In this document: positions 7,574 through 14,237 of the stretch, in pieces | Layout: each line of letters starts with the position of its first letter | How positions within the stretch are numbered: position 1 is the stretch's first letter | Notes under the pieces: model-generated | What the model saw: the letters and a program-made list of their open reading frames with translations, nothing else | Databases searched by the model: none | Told to the model about the DNA's origin: nothing | Made by a program: the position numbers and the translations under genes | Source of the DNA: Chloroflexota bacterium | GTDB lineage: Bacteria > Chloroflexota > Dehalococcoidia > SZUA-161 > SpSt-899 | Length of the DNA: 15,148 nucleotides | Assembly (NCBI GenBank): GCA_018657655.1 | Contig: JABHWQ010000225.1 | Coordinates: 1-15,148, forward strand | Reading direction: 5' to 3'

Positions 7574-8659
7574 TTGAACACTGCCGAATTAGCTTGTCTG
7601 CAAAAAAATAGCAGGCTTTCTTTCTTAGATCGATTCTTAACTCTTTGGATATTTTTGGCGATGGGTATCGGAGTTGGGCTGGGACGCTTCGTTCCGGATA
7701 TATCCGATGCCATCACCGAACTGCAAGTTGGTACCACTTCCATTCCCATTGCTGTAGGACTCATTCTGATGATGTATCCGCCCCTAGCCAAAGTGAGATA
7801 TGAGGAGTTGGGCAAGGTCTTCCGCGATTGGCGTATACTTGCGCTTTCGCTGGTTCAGAACTGGGTTATCGGACCGGTTTTGATGTTCTTTTTGGCTATC
7901 ATTTTTCTTCGTTCCTTTCCCGACTATATGGAAGGGCTTATTCTGATTGGTCTGGCGCGCTGTATTGCAATGGTCATTGTATGGAATGAACTGGCCAAAG
8001 GTGACTCGGAATATGCAGCTGGGCTGGTTGCCTTCAATTCGATTTTTCAAATAGTCTTCTTTTCAGTCTACGCATATTTGTTTATCACAGTCATGCCACG
8101 ATGGTTTGGATTGGAGGGGGCTGAGGTAAACATAACTATCGGCGAGATCGCAAAGAGCGTATTCATTTATCTGGGCATTCCCTTTTTTGGCGGGATGCTT
8201 ACCCGCTTCATCCTGTTGCGGAAAAAGGGCAGGGATTGGTATGAGCAGAAGTTCATACCCAAGATAAGCCCTGTGACCCTAATTGCTTTACTGTTCACAA
8301 TCCTGGTGATGTTCTCGCTCAAAGGAGATATCATCGTTGAATTACCTCTGGATGTTGTTCGGATTGCTATACCTCTCCTTATTTACTTTGTTGTCATGTT
8401 CCTGGTCTCATTCTACATGGGGAAAAAGATCGGAGCAGACTACCCCAAGACGGCAACAATCTCATTCACGGCTGCCAGTAACAACTTTGAACTGGCCATC
8501 GCGGTGGCAGTTGCGGTGTTTGGCATCGGTTCCGGTCAGGCTTTTGTCGCTGTGATTGGCCCTCTTGTGGAGGTACCGGTTTTGATCGGCCTGGTTAGTG
8601 TGGCACTATATTTCCAGAGAAAATATTTTACTTCCACCGATTCCGAAGTCCCAGCTTGA
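7574..8659 (+). CDS. acr3: Arsenite efflux permease, Acr3 family
   Basis: Inner-membrane As(III) exporter of the bile acid/arsenite transporter superfamily, driven by the proton motive force. 361 aa with about ten hydrophobic segments. The functional residues known from the family are present: Cys130 in GLARCIAMVIVWNELAKGDSEYAAGLVAFNS and Glu306 in ASNNFELAIA. The first 20 residues are cytoplasmic. The start is a TTG at 7574 with GGAG (7557-7560) 13 bases upstream; no in-frame ATG or GTG lies between the upstream stop and this point. Third gene of the ars operon. Older annotations name such proteins ArsB, but the sequence is of the Acr3 type. Confidence 0.93.
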   Translation: MNTAELACLQKNSRLSFLDRFLTLWIFLAMGIGVGLGRFVPDISDAITELQVGTTSIPIAVGLILMMYPPLAKVRYEELGKVFRDWRILALSLVQNWVIGPVLMFFLAIIFLRSFPDYMEGLILIGLARCIAMVIVWNELAKGDSEYAAGLVAFNSIFQIVFFSVYAYLFITVMPRWFGLEGAEVNITIGEIAKSVFIYLGIPFFGGMLTRFILLRKKGRDWYEQKFIPKISPVTLIALLFTILVMFSLKGDIIVELPLDVVRIAIPLLIYFVVMFLVSFYMGKKIGADYPKTATISFTAASNNFELAIAVAVAVFGIGSGQAFVAVIGPLVEVPVLIGLVSVALYFQRKYFTSTDSEVPA

Positions 8660-8671
8660 AGGTTTACCCTA

Positions 8672-8710
8672 CCCAACTGTTGGTGTTACCACTAACAGGG
8701 GATTGTTTCC
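8672..8710 (+). terminator. Hairpin, possible terminator of the ars operon
   Basis: Twelve bases after the acr3 stop, CTGTTGGTG (8677-8685) pairs with CACTAACAG (8690-8698) around TTAC, with one G-T wobble; CCC before and GGG after can lengthen the stem across a small bulge. The following tract ATTGTTTCC is only moderately T-rich, so termination efficiency is uncertain. Confidence 0.45.
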
Positions 8711-8767
8711 TAGCCCCCAAAACCACCAGTTTTGTCTCCCAAGATAGCTGTACATCTGTCTCCAGTT

Positions 8768-8831
8768 CCGTTTGTGCTGAGCTTATCGAAGCATGAACCC
8801 GTTCCCCTTCGACCTAGCTCAGGGCGAACGG
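8768..8831. repeat. REP-like imperfect palindrome (about 64 bp)
   Basis: The left arm CCGTTTGTGCTGAGCTTATC followed by GAAG, and the complement of the right arm CCGTTCGCCCTGAGCTAGGT followed by CGAAGG, are near-identical, separated by about 15 bases. Sequence of this type (TTCGACAAGCTCAGG cores in opposite orientation) is a common dispersed intergenic palindrome in many bacterial genomes. Only one copy occurs in this window, so mobility or family size cannot be judged here. It explains a spurious minus-strand open frame over the same region. Confidence 0.6.
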
Positions 8832-8910
8832 TCCAACGAGCTTTGGTAAGAAATGAGACCATGTAAAGAAACGTTGGGGATAATACACTAGGTTGCCGCT
8901 TTTCTAGCGG

Positions 8911-8919
8911 TGCTATAAT
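8911..8919 (+). promoter_or_regulatory. Extended -10 promoter of the radical SAM gene
   Basis: TGC-TATAAT (8911-8919) is a perfect extended -10 element. Upstream TTGCCG (8893-8898) is only a weak -35 at 15 bases. The expected start site, near 8926, leaves about ten untranslated bases before the ATG at 8937, and no Shine-Dalgarno is visible. Confidence 0.6.
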
Positions 8920-8936
8920 GAAACCACGATAATCCA

Positions 8937-10064
8937 ATGAGTGTTAGTTACGTTTACAAAGACTTCAAAAGCATAATCAACAAGCTGAAGCTTATTGATA
9001 GCTGGTTCTGGTGTCGATATACTCTTAATCCTTACAATGGCTGCGAGTTTGCCTGCACTTATTGTGATTCCCGGAGTCACAAGTACCATCTGCACCCGAG
9101 CTTTGATCAGGATATTTTCGTAAAGACCAACGTCGGTGTTATGCTGGATAACCGCATTACACGAGCCAGAACACTGTTGCCCGACGTTGTAGCAATTGGC
9201 GGCACATGTGATGCTTATCAACCCGCAGAGGCAGAGTTCGGCAATACCCGGAAATGCCTCGAAGTTCTTCTAAAACACCATTATCCCGTATGCTTCTCTA
9301 CCAAGTCGCCGCTTATACTTCGTGATCTTGATTTACTATCACGAATATCTGAAGATACCTGGTGCGCTGTTGGCGTTACCGTAACCACTCTTAACGAGGA
9401 AATGGCATCCTTTCTTGAACCCAACGCACCTGATCCTACCAGCCGACTTCAGATTATTCGAACCATTAAAGAAAAGGCTCCGCAGATTCATGCAGGTATA
9501 AACCTCATGCCGATTGTTCCGTTCCTTGGCGATAGCGCGGATAACCTGGAATCTATTGTGCGTGAAGCCAAAAATAATGGCGCTGATTACATCCTTGCCG
9601 GTGGCGGTATGACTATGAGGGATAAACAGGCGGAATGGTTTCTAGGCAGAATAAATGAAAAATATCCGCGAATGGTCGAACGGTTTGCAGAACTATACGG
9701 GGCAACCTACGATCCTGATACCGGGTACTCAGGGAATTATGGACCGCGTTGGTCTTATGCGAAAAAAATAAATAGGCAAGTGATAGAACTATGTGAGAAG
9801 TATCAAATCGATCTCAGGGTCAAGCGCTACATTCCCGATGACTTTCGGAAATTGAACTACATGATTTCTGAGATGTTGCTGAACGAGGCCTATCTGGCCC
9901 AAATACAAGATAAGCCATGGAATAGCGCTGTCTGGGCAGGCCAGAATATTCAGAGTCTAAGCGAATCCATTGCTGATGTTGCCGCCAGAGGTGAGTTGCA
10001 GAACATTCGAAACGTCGGGCCGGCGATTGAGAAACGTATGATCGATTTCTTAAACGAACACTAA
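8937..10064 (+). CDS. Radical SAM protein, spore photolyase-like (SPL) family, with C-terminal helix-hairpin-helix
   Basis: 375 aa. Cys36, Cys40 and Cys43 in CEFACTYC form the CxxxCxxC motif that binds the 4Fe-4S cluster of radical SAM enzymes. The preceding LNPYNGCEFACTYCDSR and later GGTCDAYQPAE and STKSPLILRDLDLL are typical of the SplB-like/SPL family, whose founding member repairs the thymine-dimer spore photoproduct. Near the end, GELQNIRNVGPAIEKRMIDFL (352-372) looks like a helix-hairpin-helix of the kind found in DNA polymerase X and other DNA-binding proteins. A nucleic-acid substrate is therefore plausible but inferred; most SPL-like proteins in non-sporulating bacteria have no assigned reaction. 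No recognisable partner lies beside it. Near-leaderless start; convergent with the CPBP protease gene. Confidence 0.85.
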   Translation: MSVSYVYKDFKSIINKLKLIDSWFWCRYTLNPYNGCEFACTYCDSRSHKYHLHPSFDQDIFVKTNVGVMLDNRITRARTLLPDVVAIGGTCDAYQPAEAEFGNTRKCLEVLLKHHYPVCFSTKSPLILRDLDLLSRISEDTWCAVGVTVTTLNEEMASFLEPNAPDPTSRLQIIRTIKEKAPQIHAGINLMPIVPFLGDSADNLESIVREAKNNGADYILAGGGMTMRDKQAEWFLGRINEKYPRMVERFAELYGATYDPDTGYSGNYGPRWSYAKKINRQVIELCEKYQIDLRVKRYIPDDFRKLNYMISEMLLNEAYLAQIQDKPWNSAVWAGQNIQSLSESIADVAARGELQNIRNVGPAIEKRMIDFLNEH

Positions 10065-10079
10065 CATCATGACAGTGGG

Positions 10080-10706
10080 CTAAAATCCATTGACCATTAC
10101 TCGGAATGAAATATTGATGAAGAGGTGAATGATAACCGCTGGCCAGTAGGAATTTCCCCTATAGGCTATATATCCAAAGTATATACCCATGGGTATGGTG
10201 CTGATGACCTCAATTTCGGGCTTTCCGAGATGAAGAAGCACGAAGGGAACCATCTGGACAATAATACTTACTTCCTTAAGTTTTTCCTTCAACCCGAATA
10301 GTAAGAATCCGCGAAATATAAATTCCCATGAAATCTGATATGCTGTAATTTCAAGGAAATATCGAGGTAAAAAGAAATCCTCGATTGTGTAATAGTCTTG
10401 CAATGAGTTGAAGCGTGAAGCAATGATTAGGATTGGGAATGCGACAATACAGGTAACTATTACATGGACAAGCCATATTCTGTAATCCCCCGGTCTTAAT
10501 CCAAAGTCCAAGGGATTTTTTCTTAACAGAATAAATATGGCAAGAAGCGGCAAAATGGCATAGAAAACGACTGCGTCAAACCAACGGGAAACTAGTGAAT
10601 GGTGCTCACCGAGGATAAGGAAAAGAGCTGCACAGCTTATGATGATAAGTTCAGAATAGTTTCGGCGGAGAAAGAGTCCAATCTCTTCAAGTTCTTTGGT
10701 GACCAT
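10080..10706 (-). CDS. CPBP-family intramembrane metalloprotease (CAAX/Abi type)
   Basis: 208 aa membrane protein with about six hydrophobic segments. The three CPBP motifs are present: SWEFIFRG (126-133), FVLLH (155-159) and HLFIN (194-198), giving Glu128, Arg132, His159, His194 and Asn198. The usual double Glu of motif 1 (EExxxR) is Trp-Glu here, a variant seen in part of the family. Such proteins include prenyl-protein-type and bacteriocin-immunity proteases, and the substrate cannot be told. I chose the ATG at 10706 because GGGGGG lies nine bases upstream and because TATAAT (10729-10734) overlaps the more distal in-frame ATG at 10733, which lacks a Shine-Dalgarno. The tail-to-tail gap to the radical SAM gene is only 15 bases. 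Confidence 0.82.
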   Translation of the reverse strand: MVTKELEEIGLFLRRNYSELIIISCAALFLILGEHHSLVSRWFDAVVFYAILPLLAIFILLRKNPLDFGLRPGDYRIWLVHVIVTCIVAFPILIIASRFNSLQDYYTIEDFFLPRYFLEITAYQISWEFIFRGFLLFGLKEKLKEVSIIVQMVPFVLLHLGKPEIEVISTIPMGIYFGYIAYRGNSYWPAVIIHLFINISFRVMVNGF

Positions 10707-10794
10707 GCCTATTAGCCCCCCAATATGGCTCATTATACACGTTTACCTTAAGTGTCTGCAGTGTAATTATGATAGAATTTGATTGGAGTGGGTA

Positions 10795-11877
10795 ATGAAT
10801 TTCGAAGCAAACTGTAGAACCACAGCTATGGGCGTAATGCCTCATAAAGATCACAAGCGAGCACTAGAATTGGCTTTGAATCTTGATATACCTTATTGGC
10901 CCCAGCTCCCACGGATTACCTTCAGCGAAGATATGTTCGCACAGCTCGCCGATGGATTTCCAGGAACAATGACAAATCATGAAGACAAATATGTCAGTTT
11001 CAATACTGAGCGTTTCTTTGATGATCTTGCAAATTATTCTGCTAAAATGGATGATCCTTCCGCATTCTCTTTAAATGGGCACAATTCGATGACCTATCAC
11101 CACTATCTGGATTCTGATTTCAGCACCAAGGTTGCCATACGCGGTCAGCTTTGCGGCCCTGTTAATTTTGGATTCAGGGTAACTGATGAAGAGAAGAAAC
11201 CGATAATCTACAACGATGATGTGCGTGCATTGTTGTTCGATTTCGCTCAGAAAAAAGTTAATGCCCAGTATCAGGAATTGGTCAAGATAAACTCAAACGC
11301 ATTTGTGTGGGTTGATGAACCAGGCTTGGGCTGGGTATTTAACTCATTTTCCGGATATAACGAACTCCGGGCCCAAGAGGACTACCGGTATTTTCTCGAC
11401 GGATTCGAAGGTCCGAGGGCGCTTCACTTATGCTTAAACGTACATCTGCCGTATTTGTTTGGATTGGGACTGGACATTCTTTCTATAGATGCGTTTCAGT
11501 TCGAGACAATGCCAAGAGGATATGCGGAAGACATCGCGCAGTTTCTGAATAGTGGCGGGATAATGTCCTGGGGTATCGTGCCCACAGAGTCGGTCACACT
11601 CGATCCCGAATCGCCGGAAACTTTGTTTAATCGATTGGTGAGTTACTGGGAAGTCATTGCTGAAAACTCCGATATTTCCACAGAAAAGATCGCTCGCCAG
11701 GCATTGATCGCTCCATCAAAATGCTGCATTAAGAACGCCGTAATGGTTGAGATGGATGAAGCATCACGATCAGCCGCAAGTTGTACTGATCCGCAAACAG
11801 AGGAAAGTCTGGTAGAAAGGGCATTTACTTATCTGAAAACAGTCTCAGAAATGATGAGAGATCGATTTAAGTTCTAA
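10795..11877 (+). CDS. Core MetE-like zinc methyltransferase (cobalamin-independent methionine synthase superfamily)
   Basis: 360 aa, about the size of the catalytic C-terminal half of MetE, with no N-terminal duplicate domain. The UROD/MetE TIM barrel is suggested by TTAMGVMPHKDHKRALELAL (9-28), WPQLPR (35-40), VDEPGLGWVF (173-182; the DEP motif contacts the amino-acid substrate in MetE), HLCLNV with His211 and Cys213, Glu237 in IDAFQFET, and Cys310 or Cys311 in APSKCCIKNA. These match the His-Cys-Glu-Cys zinc site. Core MetE proteins of archaea and some anaerobic bacteria take methyl groups from corrinoid proteins rather than polyglutamyl-methyltetrahydrofolate. Whether this one makes methionine or methylates another thiol is not decided by the sequence. 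Start ATG at 10795 chosen for GGAG (10785-10788) at six bases; a TTG at 10783 lacks one. Confidence 0.82.
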   Translation: MNFEANCRTTAMGVMPHKDHKRALELALNLDIPYWPQLPRITFSEDMFAQLADGFPGTMTNHEDKYVSFNTERFFDDLANYSAKMDDPSAFSLNGHNSMTYHHYLDSDFSTKVAIRGQLCGPVNFGFRVTDEEKKPIIYNDDVRALLFDFAQKKVNAQYQELVKINSNAFVWVDEPGLGWVFNSFSGYNELRAQEDYRYFLDGFEGPRALHLCLNVHLPYLFGLGLDILSIDAFQFETMPRGYAEDIAQFLNSGGIMSWGIVPTESVTLDPESPETLFNRLVSYWEVIAENSDISTEKIARQALIAPSKCCIKNAVMVEMDEASRSAASCTDPQTEESLVERAFTYLKTVSEMMRDRFKF

Positions 11878-11892
11878 TCGATGGATTAAGAG

Positions 11893-12126
11893 CTAAACGT
11901 TTTTGGGAACTTTTGGTCGACCTATAAGCATATACAGTCCCCACCCAATAGGTAATATAACAACCAGTGTGACCACAGCCCAAAATATGGAATCAAACCA
12001 GGAGAGGCCTCGCTTTCGTGTGTCCCTTGCAACCCAATAAGTCACAGCGATGATCATAATGACAATGAAGACGTTGATACCCCCTAACAAACCCAATTGC
12101 CACTGGATGTCCAGATTCAAAAACAT
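11893..12126 (-). CDS. Small two-helix membrane protein, PLDc_N-like
   Basis: 77 aa with two clear membrane segments (about 12-33 and 46-68), joined by a charged loop ARDTRKRGLSWFD. The second helix ends GWGLYMLIGRPK, which resembles the PLDc_N-type domain seen in many small hypothetical membrane proteins. Function unknown. The start at 12126 is preferred: GGAGGAG lies nine bases upstream, and the promoter at 12163-12191 lies inside a longer in-frame extension beginning at 12195, which would therefore not be transcribed from it. Convergent with the core MetE-like gene, 15 bases apart. Confidence 0.7.
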   Translation of the reverse strand: MFLNLDIQWQLGLLGGINVFIVIMIIAVTYWVARDTRKRGLSWFDSIFWAVVTLVVILPIGWGLYMLIGRPKVPKNV

Positions 12127-12162
12127 GCCAACAAGCTCCTCCGCATGTACTGATTTCTTGTG

Positions 12163-12191
12163 ATTATAGAGATATTCGCGTGTATTGTCTA
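12163..12191 (-). promoter_or_regulatory. Promoter of the small membrane protein
   Basis: TAGACA (12186-12191) and a perfect TATAAT (12163-12168) are 17 bases apart on the minus strand. The start site near 12156 leaves a leader of about 30 bases with a good Shine-Dalgarno before the ATG at 12126. Confidence 0.7.
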
Positions 12192-12239
12192 TCAACTAAA
12201 CGTAAACCGAGGCAATCGCTCTATTTAAGGAGGGTATCA

Positions 12240-12620
12240 ATGCAAAAGAAAATCGTAACCAGAAAAAATGTTCCCGCGACCGATTCGCCTTATTCACCGG
12301 CTGTAATATACGATTCGCTCATTTTTGTTTCCGGGCAAGTTCCGGTAGATGCCTTAAAGGGCTCTATCACAACCGATGACTTCGAAGAGCAGGTAGAGAT
12401 CACGTTTCAGAACCTTAAGGCCGTTTTAGAGGCAGCTGGGTCTTCATTGGAGGATGTAATCAAGACCACGGTTTTTCTGATCAATATGGATGATTTTGTT
12501 AAGTTCAATGGAATCTATAAGAAACACTTTCCCACAGATCGACCTGCCAGAAGTTGTATCGAGGTAAGTAGACTTCCCTTCGATGCTAAAGTGGAAATCG
12601 AAGCAATCGCCCATGTATAG
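12240..12620 (+). CDS. ridA: RidA/YjgF/UK114-family enamine/imine deaminase
   Basis: 126 aa, standard length. RidA hydrolyses reactive enamine/imine intermediates such as 2-aminoacrylate formed by PLP enzymes. Visible: SPYSPAVIYDSLIFVSGQVP (16-35) and the signature RPARSCIEVSRLPFDAKVEIE (101-121). Arg104 is the residue that anchors the substrate carboxylate in active RidA, and Glu119/Glu121 follow. It should therefore be active, not one of the arginine-lacking relatives. The ATG at 12240 has a perfect AAGGAGGG (12227-12234) five bases upstream; the open frame extends further upstream but without a better start. Single gene, ending exactly where the convergent smr gene ends. Confidence 0.93.
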   Translation: MQKKIVTRKNVPATDSPYSPAVIYDSLIFVSGQVPVDALKGSITTDDFEEQVEITFQNLKAVLEAAGSSLEDVIKTTVFLINMDDFVKFNGIYKKHFPTDRPARSCIEVSRLPFDAKVEIEAIAHV

Positions 12621-12878
12621 TCATTTCTTTGATAGTTGAACAATGGCAACTCCTGCCCCTCCCTCCCAAGGATCACCCTCACGGAAAGATTCCACCAGTG
12701 GATGCCTCATAAGTTCGCGACGAACTTCCGCCCGAAGGGTACCTGTTCCTTTCCCATGGATTACGCGAACGCAGTAAAATCCGGCTGTATAGGAATCGCT
12801 TAAGTATCTGTCCAGTTTCAGCAGCGCTTCATCAACGGTCAAACGCCGTAACATTATTTCAGATTCGGGAGCATTCAT
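12621..12878 (-). CDS. Stand-alone Smr-domain protein (MutS2 C-terminal type)
   Basis: 85 aa consisting of essentially one Smr domain. LTVDEALLKLDRYLSDSYTAG (13-33) and VIHGKGTGTLRAEVRREL (39-56), then HPLVESFREGDPWEGGAGVAIVQL, align by eye with the C-terminal domain of MutS2, which has nicking endonuclease or ribosome-rescue related activity. The HGKGTG motif is intact, but the usual LDLRG motif is IMLRR, so the acidic residue linked to nuclease activity is lost. The start ATG overlaps the stop of the upstream glycosyltransferase gene as ATGA (12875-12878), which settles the start against an in-frame TTG at 12917. It shares no base with convergent ridA: the two stop codons abut. Confidence 0.82.
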   Translation of the reverse strand: MNAPESEIMLRRLTVDEALLKLDRYLSDSYTAGFYCVRVIHGKGTGTLRAEVRRELMRHPLVESFREGDPWEGGAGVAIVQLSKK

Positions 12879-14170
12879 GTTTGTCTCTTCTTCAATTTTG
12901 ATATAGGCAGTTGCCAATCGAAAAACAGGATTACCATAGCTATAAGCAAGAAATTGCGCACAATAAGTACCATTATTGCCGTTGTCTCATGATAATAAAC
13001 AAGGTCGAGATAGTGATCTGAGAAAATATAATCGTAATGATACGAGAATATATATTGCGTTGCTAACGCTATTGCGGCAAAGAAAACAATCAAAACAGAT
13101 TTCCACCGTACAGCAATGATCGGAATCAAGGGGTATAGCCAGATAACATACTGTGGTGAAAACACTTTGTTGGTAATCAAGAAGATGATTAATGCAAGTG
13201 TTGAGTAGGTGATTAGATTCTTATGCTGTATCTCTGCATCCAACTGACCCGGACGCCACCTCTTTTGAGTATAAGCTCCGTACACTAATGCTAGTGACAA
13301 AAACACTATCAAAGGAGCAATATTGGCAAAGGTATCAGCCAGTGGTGTGATCATGTCCCATGAGCCGGCTTTATCGATAAAATCCGTTTCGATGGTCGTG
13401 ATTCCCCAAAAGTCTCCCAAGAATATCAACGACGAATATGTGCTTTCTGCCTGCAAACCTCTATCGCTATGGTACGTGAATGAATCAATATATCCCCCGG
13501 CATCGATAATCATGCAAGGTATGCTGACTACGATAAGAGTAAAAGCAAAAGCCATTCCCCCCTTTAAAATATCTCGATACTCTTTTCGCCAAAGCAGATA
13601 TAAAGCGAAAATCGGGACTATCACAATCGGGAATATTTTGATCATCGTTCCCAAAGCCAACATCATCCATGAAATAGAATTCCAGCCTCTGACAACGCAA
13701 TAGAACGCCAGAAGTACCATTATTGAAGCAGCGAGATCAAAATGATCGATGACCGTCGGACCAAGAGCTAACAGCCCTATAGTGTAGAAAGTCAGGACAC
13801 CCCACAACGAATACCCGAATCGCTTCGTCAGCGATGCTATAACCATCAACCCTACAAGATCAAATATTAGCATTTGGGCCGCAAAGACTATATGATAGTT
13901 GAGATCGCTTTGTGCCAGAAGTCTCGGGAGAAGAAATAGCGGCAGAGAAAGTGGGGCGTATTCAATATCGAAATCCTGATAGGGCAAGTCGCCATCGAAT
14001 ATTTGATTGGCATAGCTGTAATATAGTGATCGGCTGTCCCCTTCTGCATGATTAGGATATTCACTCTCATCAGGGAAAGCTCCCTGAAATATCACCATGA
14101 ATATTACGATATGAAATATGGCGAACAGTAACACTGGCCATACCCGTTTATCACTCAACTTTAGATGCAT
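12875..14170 (-). CDS. Integral-membrane glycosyltransferase, GT87/DUF2029-like (GT-C fold)
   Basis: 431 aa with roughly ten to twelve membrane segments. After the first helix, an exported loop contains EGDSRSLYYSYANQIFDGDL and PYQDFDIEYAPLSLPLFLLP, the layout of polyprenyl-phosphate-dependent mannosyltransferases of the GT87/DUF2029 group with an acidic residue after helix 1. Mid-protein FDLAASIMVLLAFYCVVRGW and later KVFSPQYVIWLYPLIP fit the same group. It probably transfers a sugar from a lipid carrier to a cell-envelope glycan; donor and acceptor are unknown. The first plausible start is ATG 14170. The open frame runs much further upstream, but that part lies opposite the cooC-like gene and is not hydrophobic. 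Translationally coupled to the smr gene. Confidence 0.8.
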   Translation of the reverse strand: MHLKLSDKRVWPVLLFAIFHIVIFMVIFQGAFPDESEYPNHAEGDSRSLYYSYANQIFDGDLPYQDFDIEYAPLSLPLFLLPRLLAQSDLNYHIVFAAQMLIFDLVGLMVIASLTKRFGYSLWGVLTFYTIGLLALGPTVIDHFDLAASIMVLLAFYCVVRGWNSISWMMLALGTMIKIFPIVIVPIFALYLLWRKEYRDILKGGMAFAFTLIVVSIPCMIIDAGGYIDSFTYHSDRGLQAESTYSSLIFLGDFWGITTIETDFIDKAGSWDMITPLADTFANIAPLIVFLSLALVYGAYTQKRWRPGQLDAEIQHKNLITYSTLALIIFLITNKVFSPQYVIWLYPLIPIIAVRWKSVLIVFFAAIALATQYIFSYHYDYIFSDHYLDLVYYHETTAIMVLIVRNFLLIAMVILFFDWQLPISKLKKRQT

Positions 14171-14208
14171 AATAAAGCTACACAGTAGAACTTTGGAAAG
14201 GCTAATCG

Positions 14209-14214
14209 TATAAT
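14209..14214 (+). promoter_or_regulatory. Possible -10 box of the cooC-like gene
   Basis: A perfect TATAAT lies 23 bases before the ATG at 14238, followed by a strong GAGGAGGTG Shine-Dalgarno. I find no convincing -35 box at 16-18 bases, so the promoter is only tentative. On the opposite strand TTGCAC and TATTAT, 17 bases apart, could serve the divergent glycosyltransferase gene. Confidence 0.4.
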
Positions 14215-14237
14215 AGTAAATATAGAGGAGGTGTGCA

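Noticed and set aside
8700..8760. CRISPR array or other tandem repeats in the 8660-8936 gap
   Set aside because: Only one palindrome and short hairpins (such as CAAAAC-CACCA-GTTTTG at 8718-8734) are present; no regularly spaced repeats.
8710..8937. Minus-strand open frame of 75 codons
   Set aside because: It translates the REP-like palindrome and overlaps the radical SAM promoter; the peptide is typical of read-through of such repeats.
6100..10064. A genomic island or mobile element around the ars operon
   Set aside because: No transposase, integrase, tRNA or flanking direct repeats were seen; base composition by eye matches the neighbours.
12127..12195. Longer start at 12195 for the small membrane protein
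   Set aside because: The -10 and -35 boxes fall within this stretch and no ribosome site precedes 12195, whereas 12126 has GGAGGAG.
12879..12917. Longer start (TTG 12917) for the Smr protein, suggesting a MutS2 remnant
   Set aside because: The ATGA overlap at 12875-12878 gives a standard coupled start. No further MutS2 sequence is found upstream, where the glycosyltransferase gene is intact.
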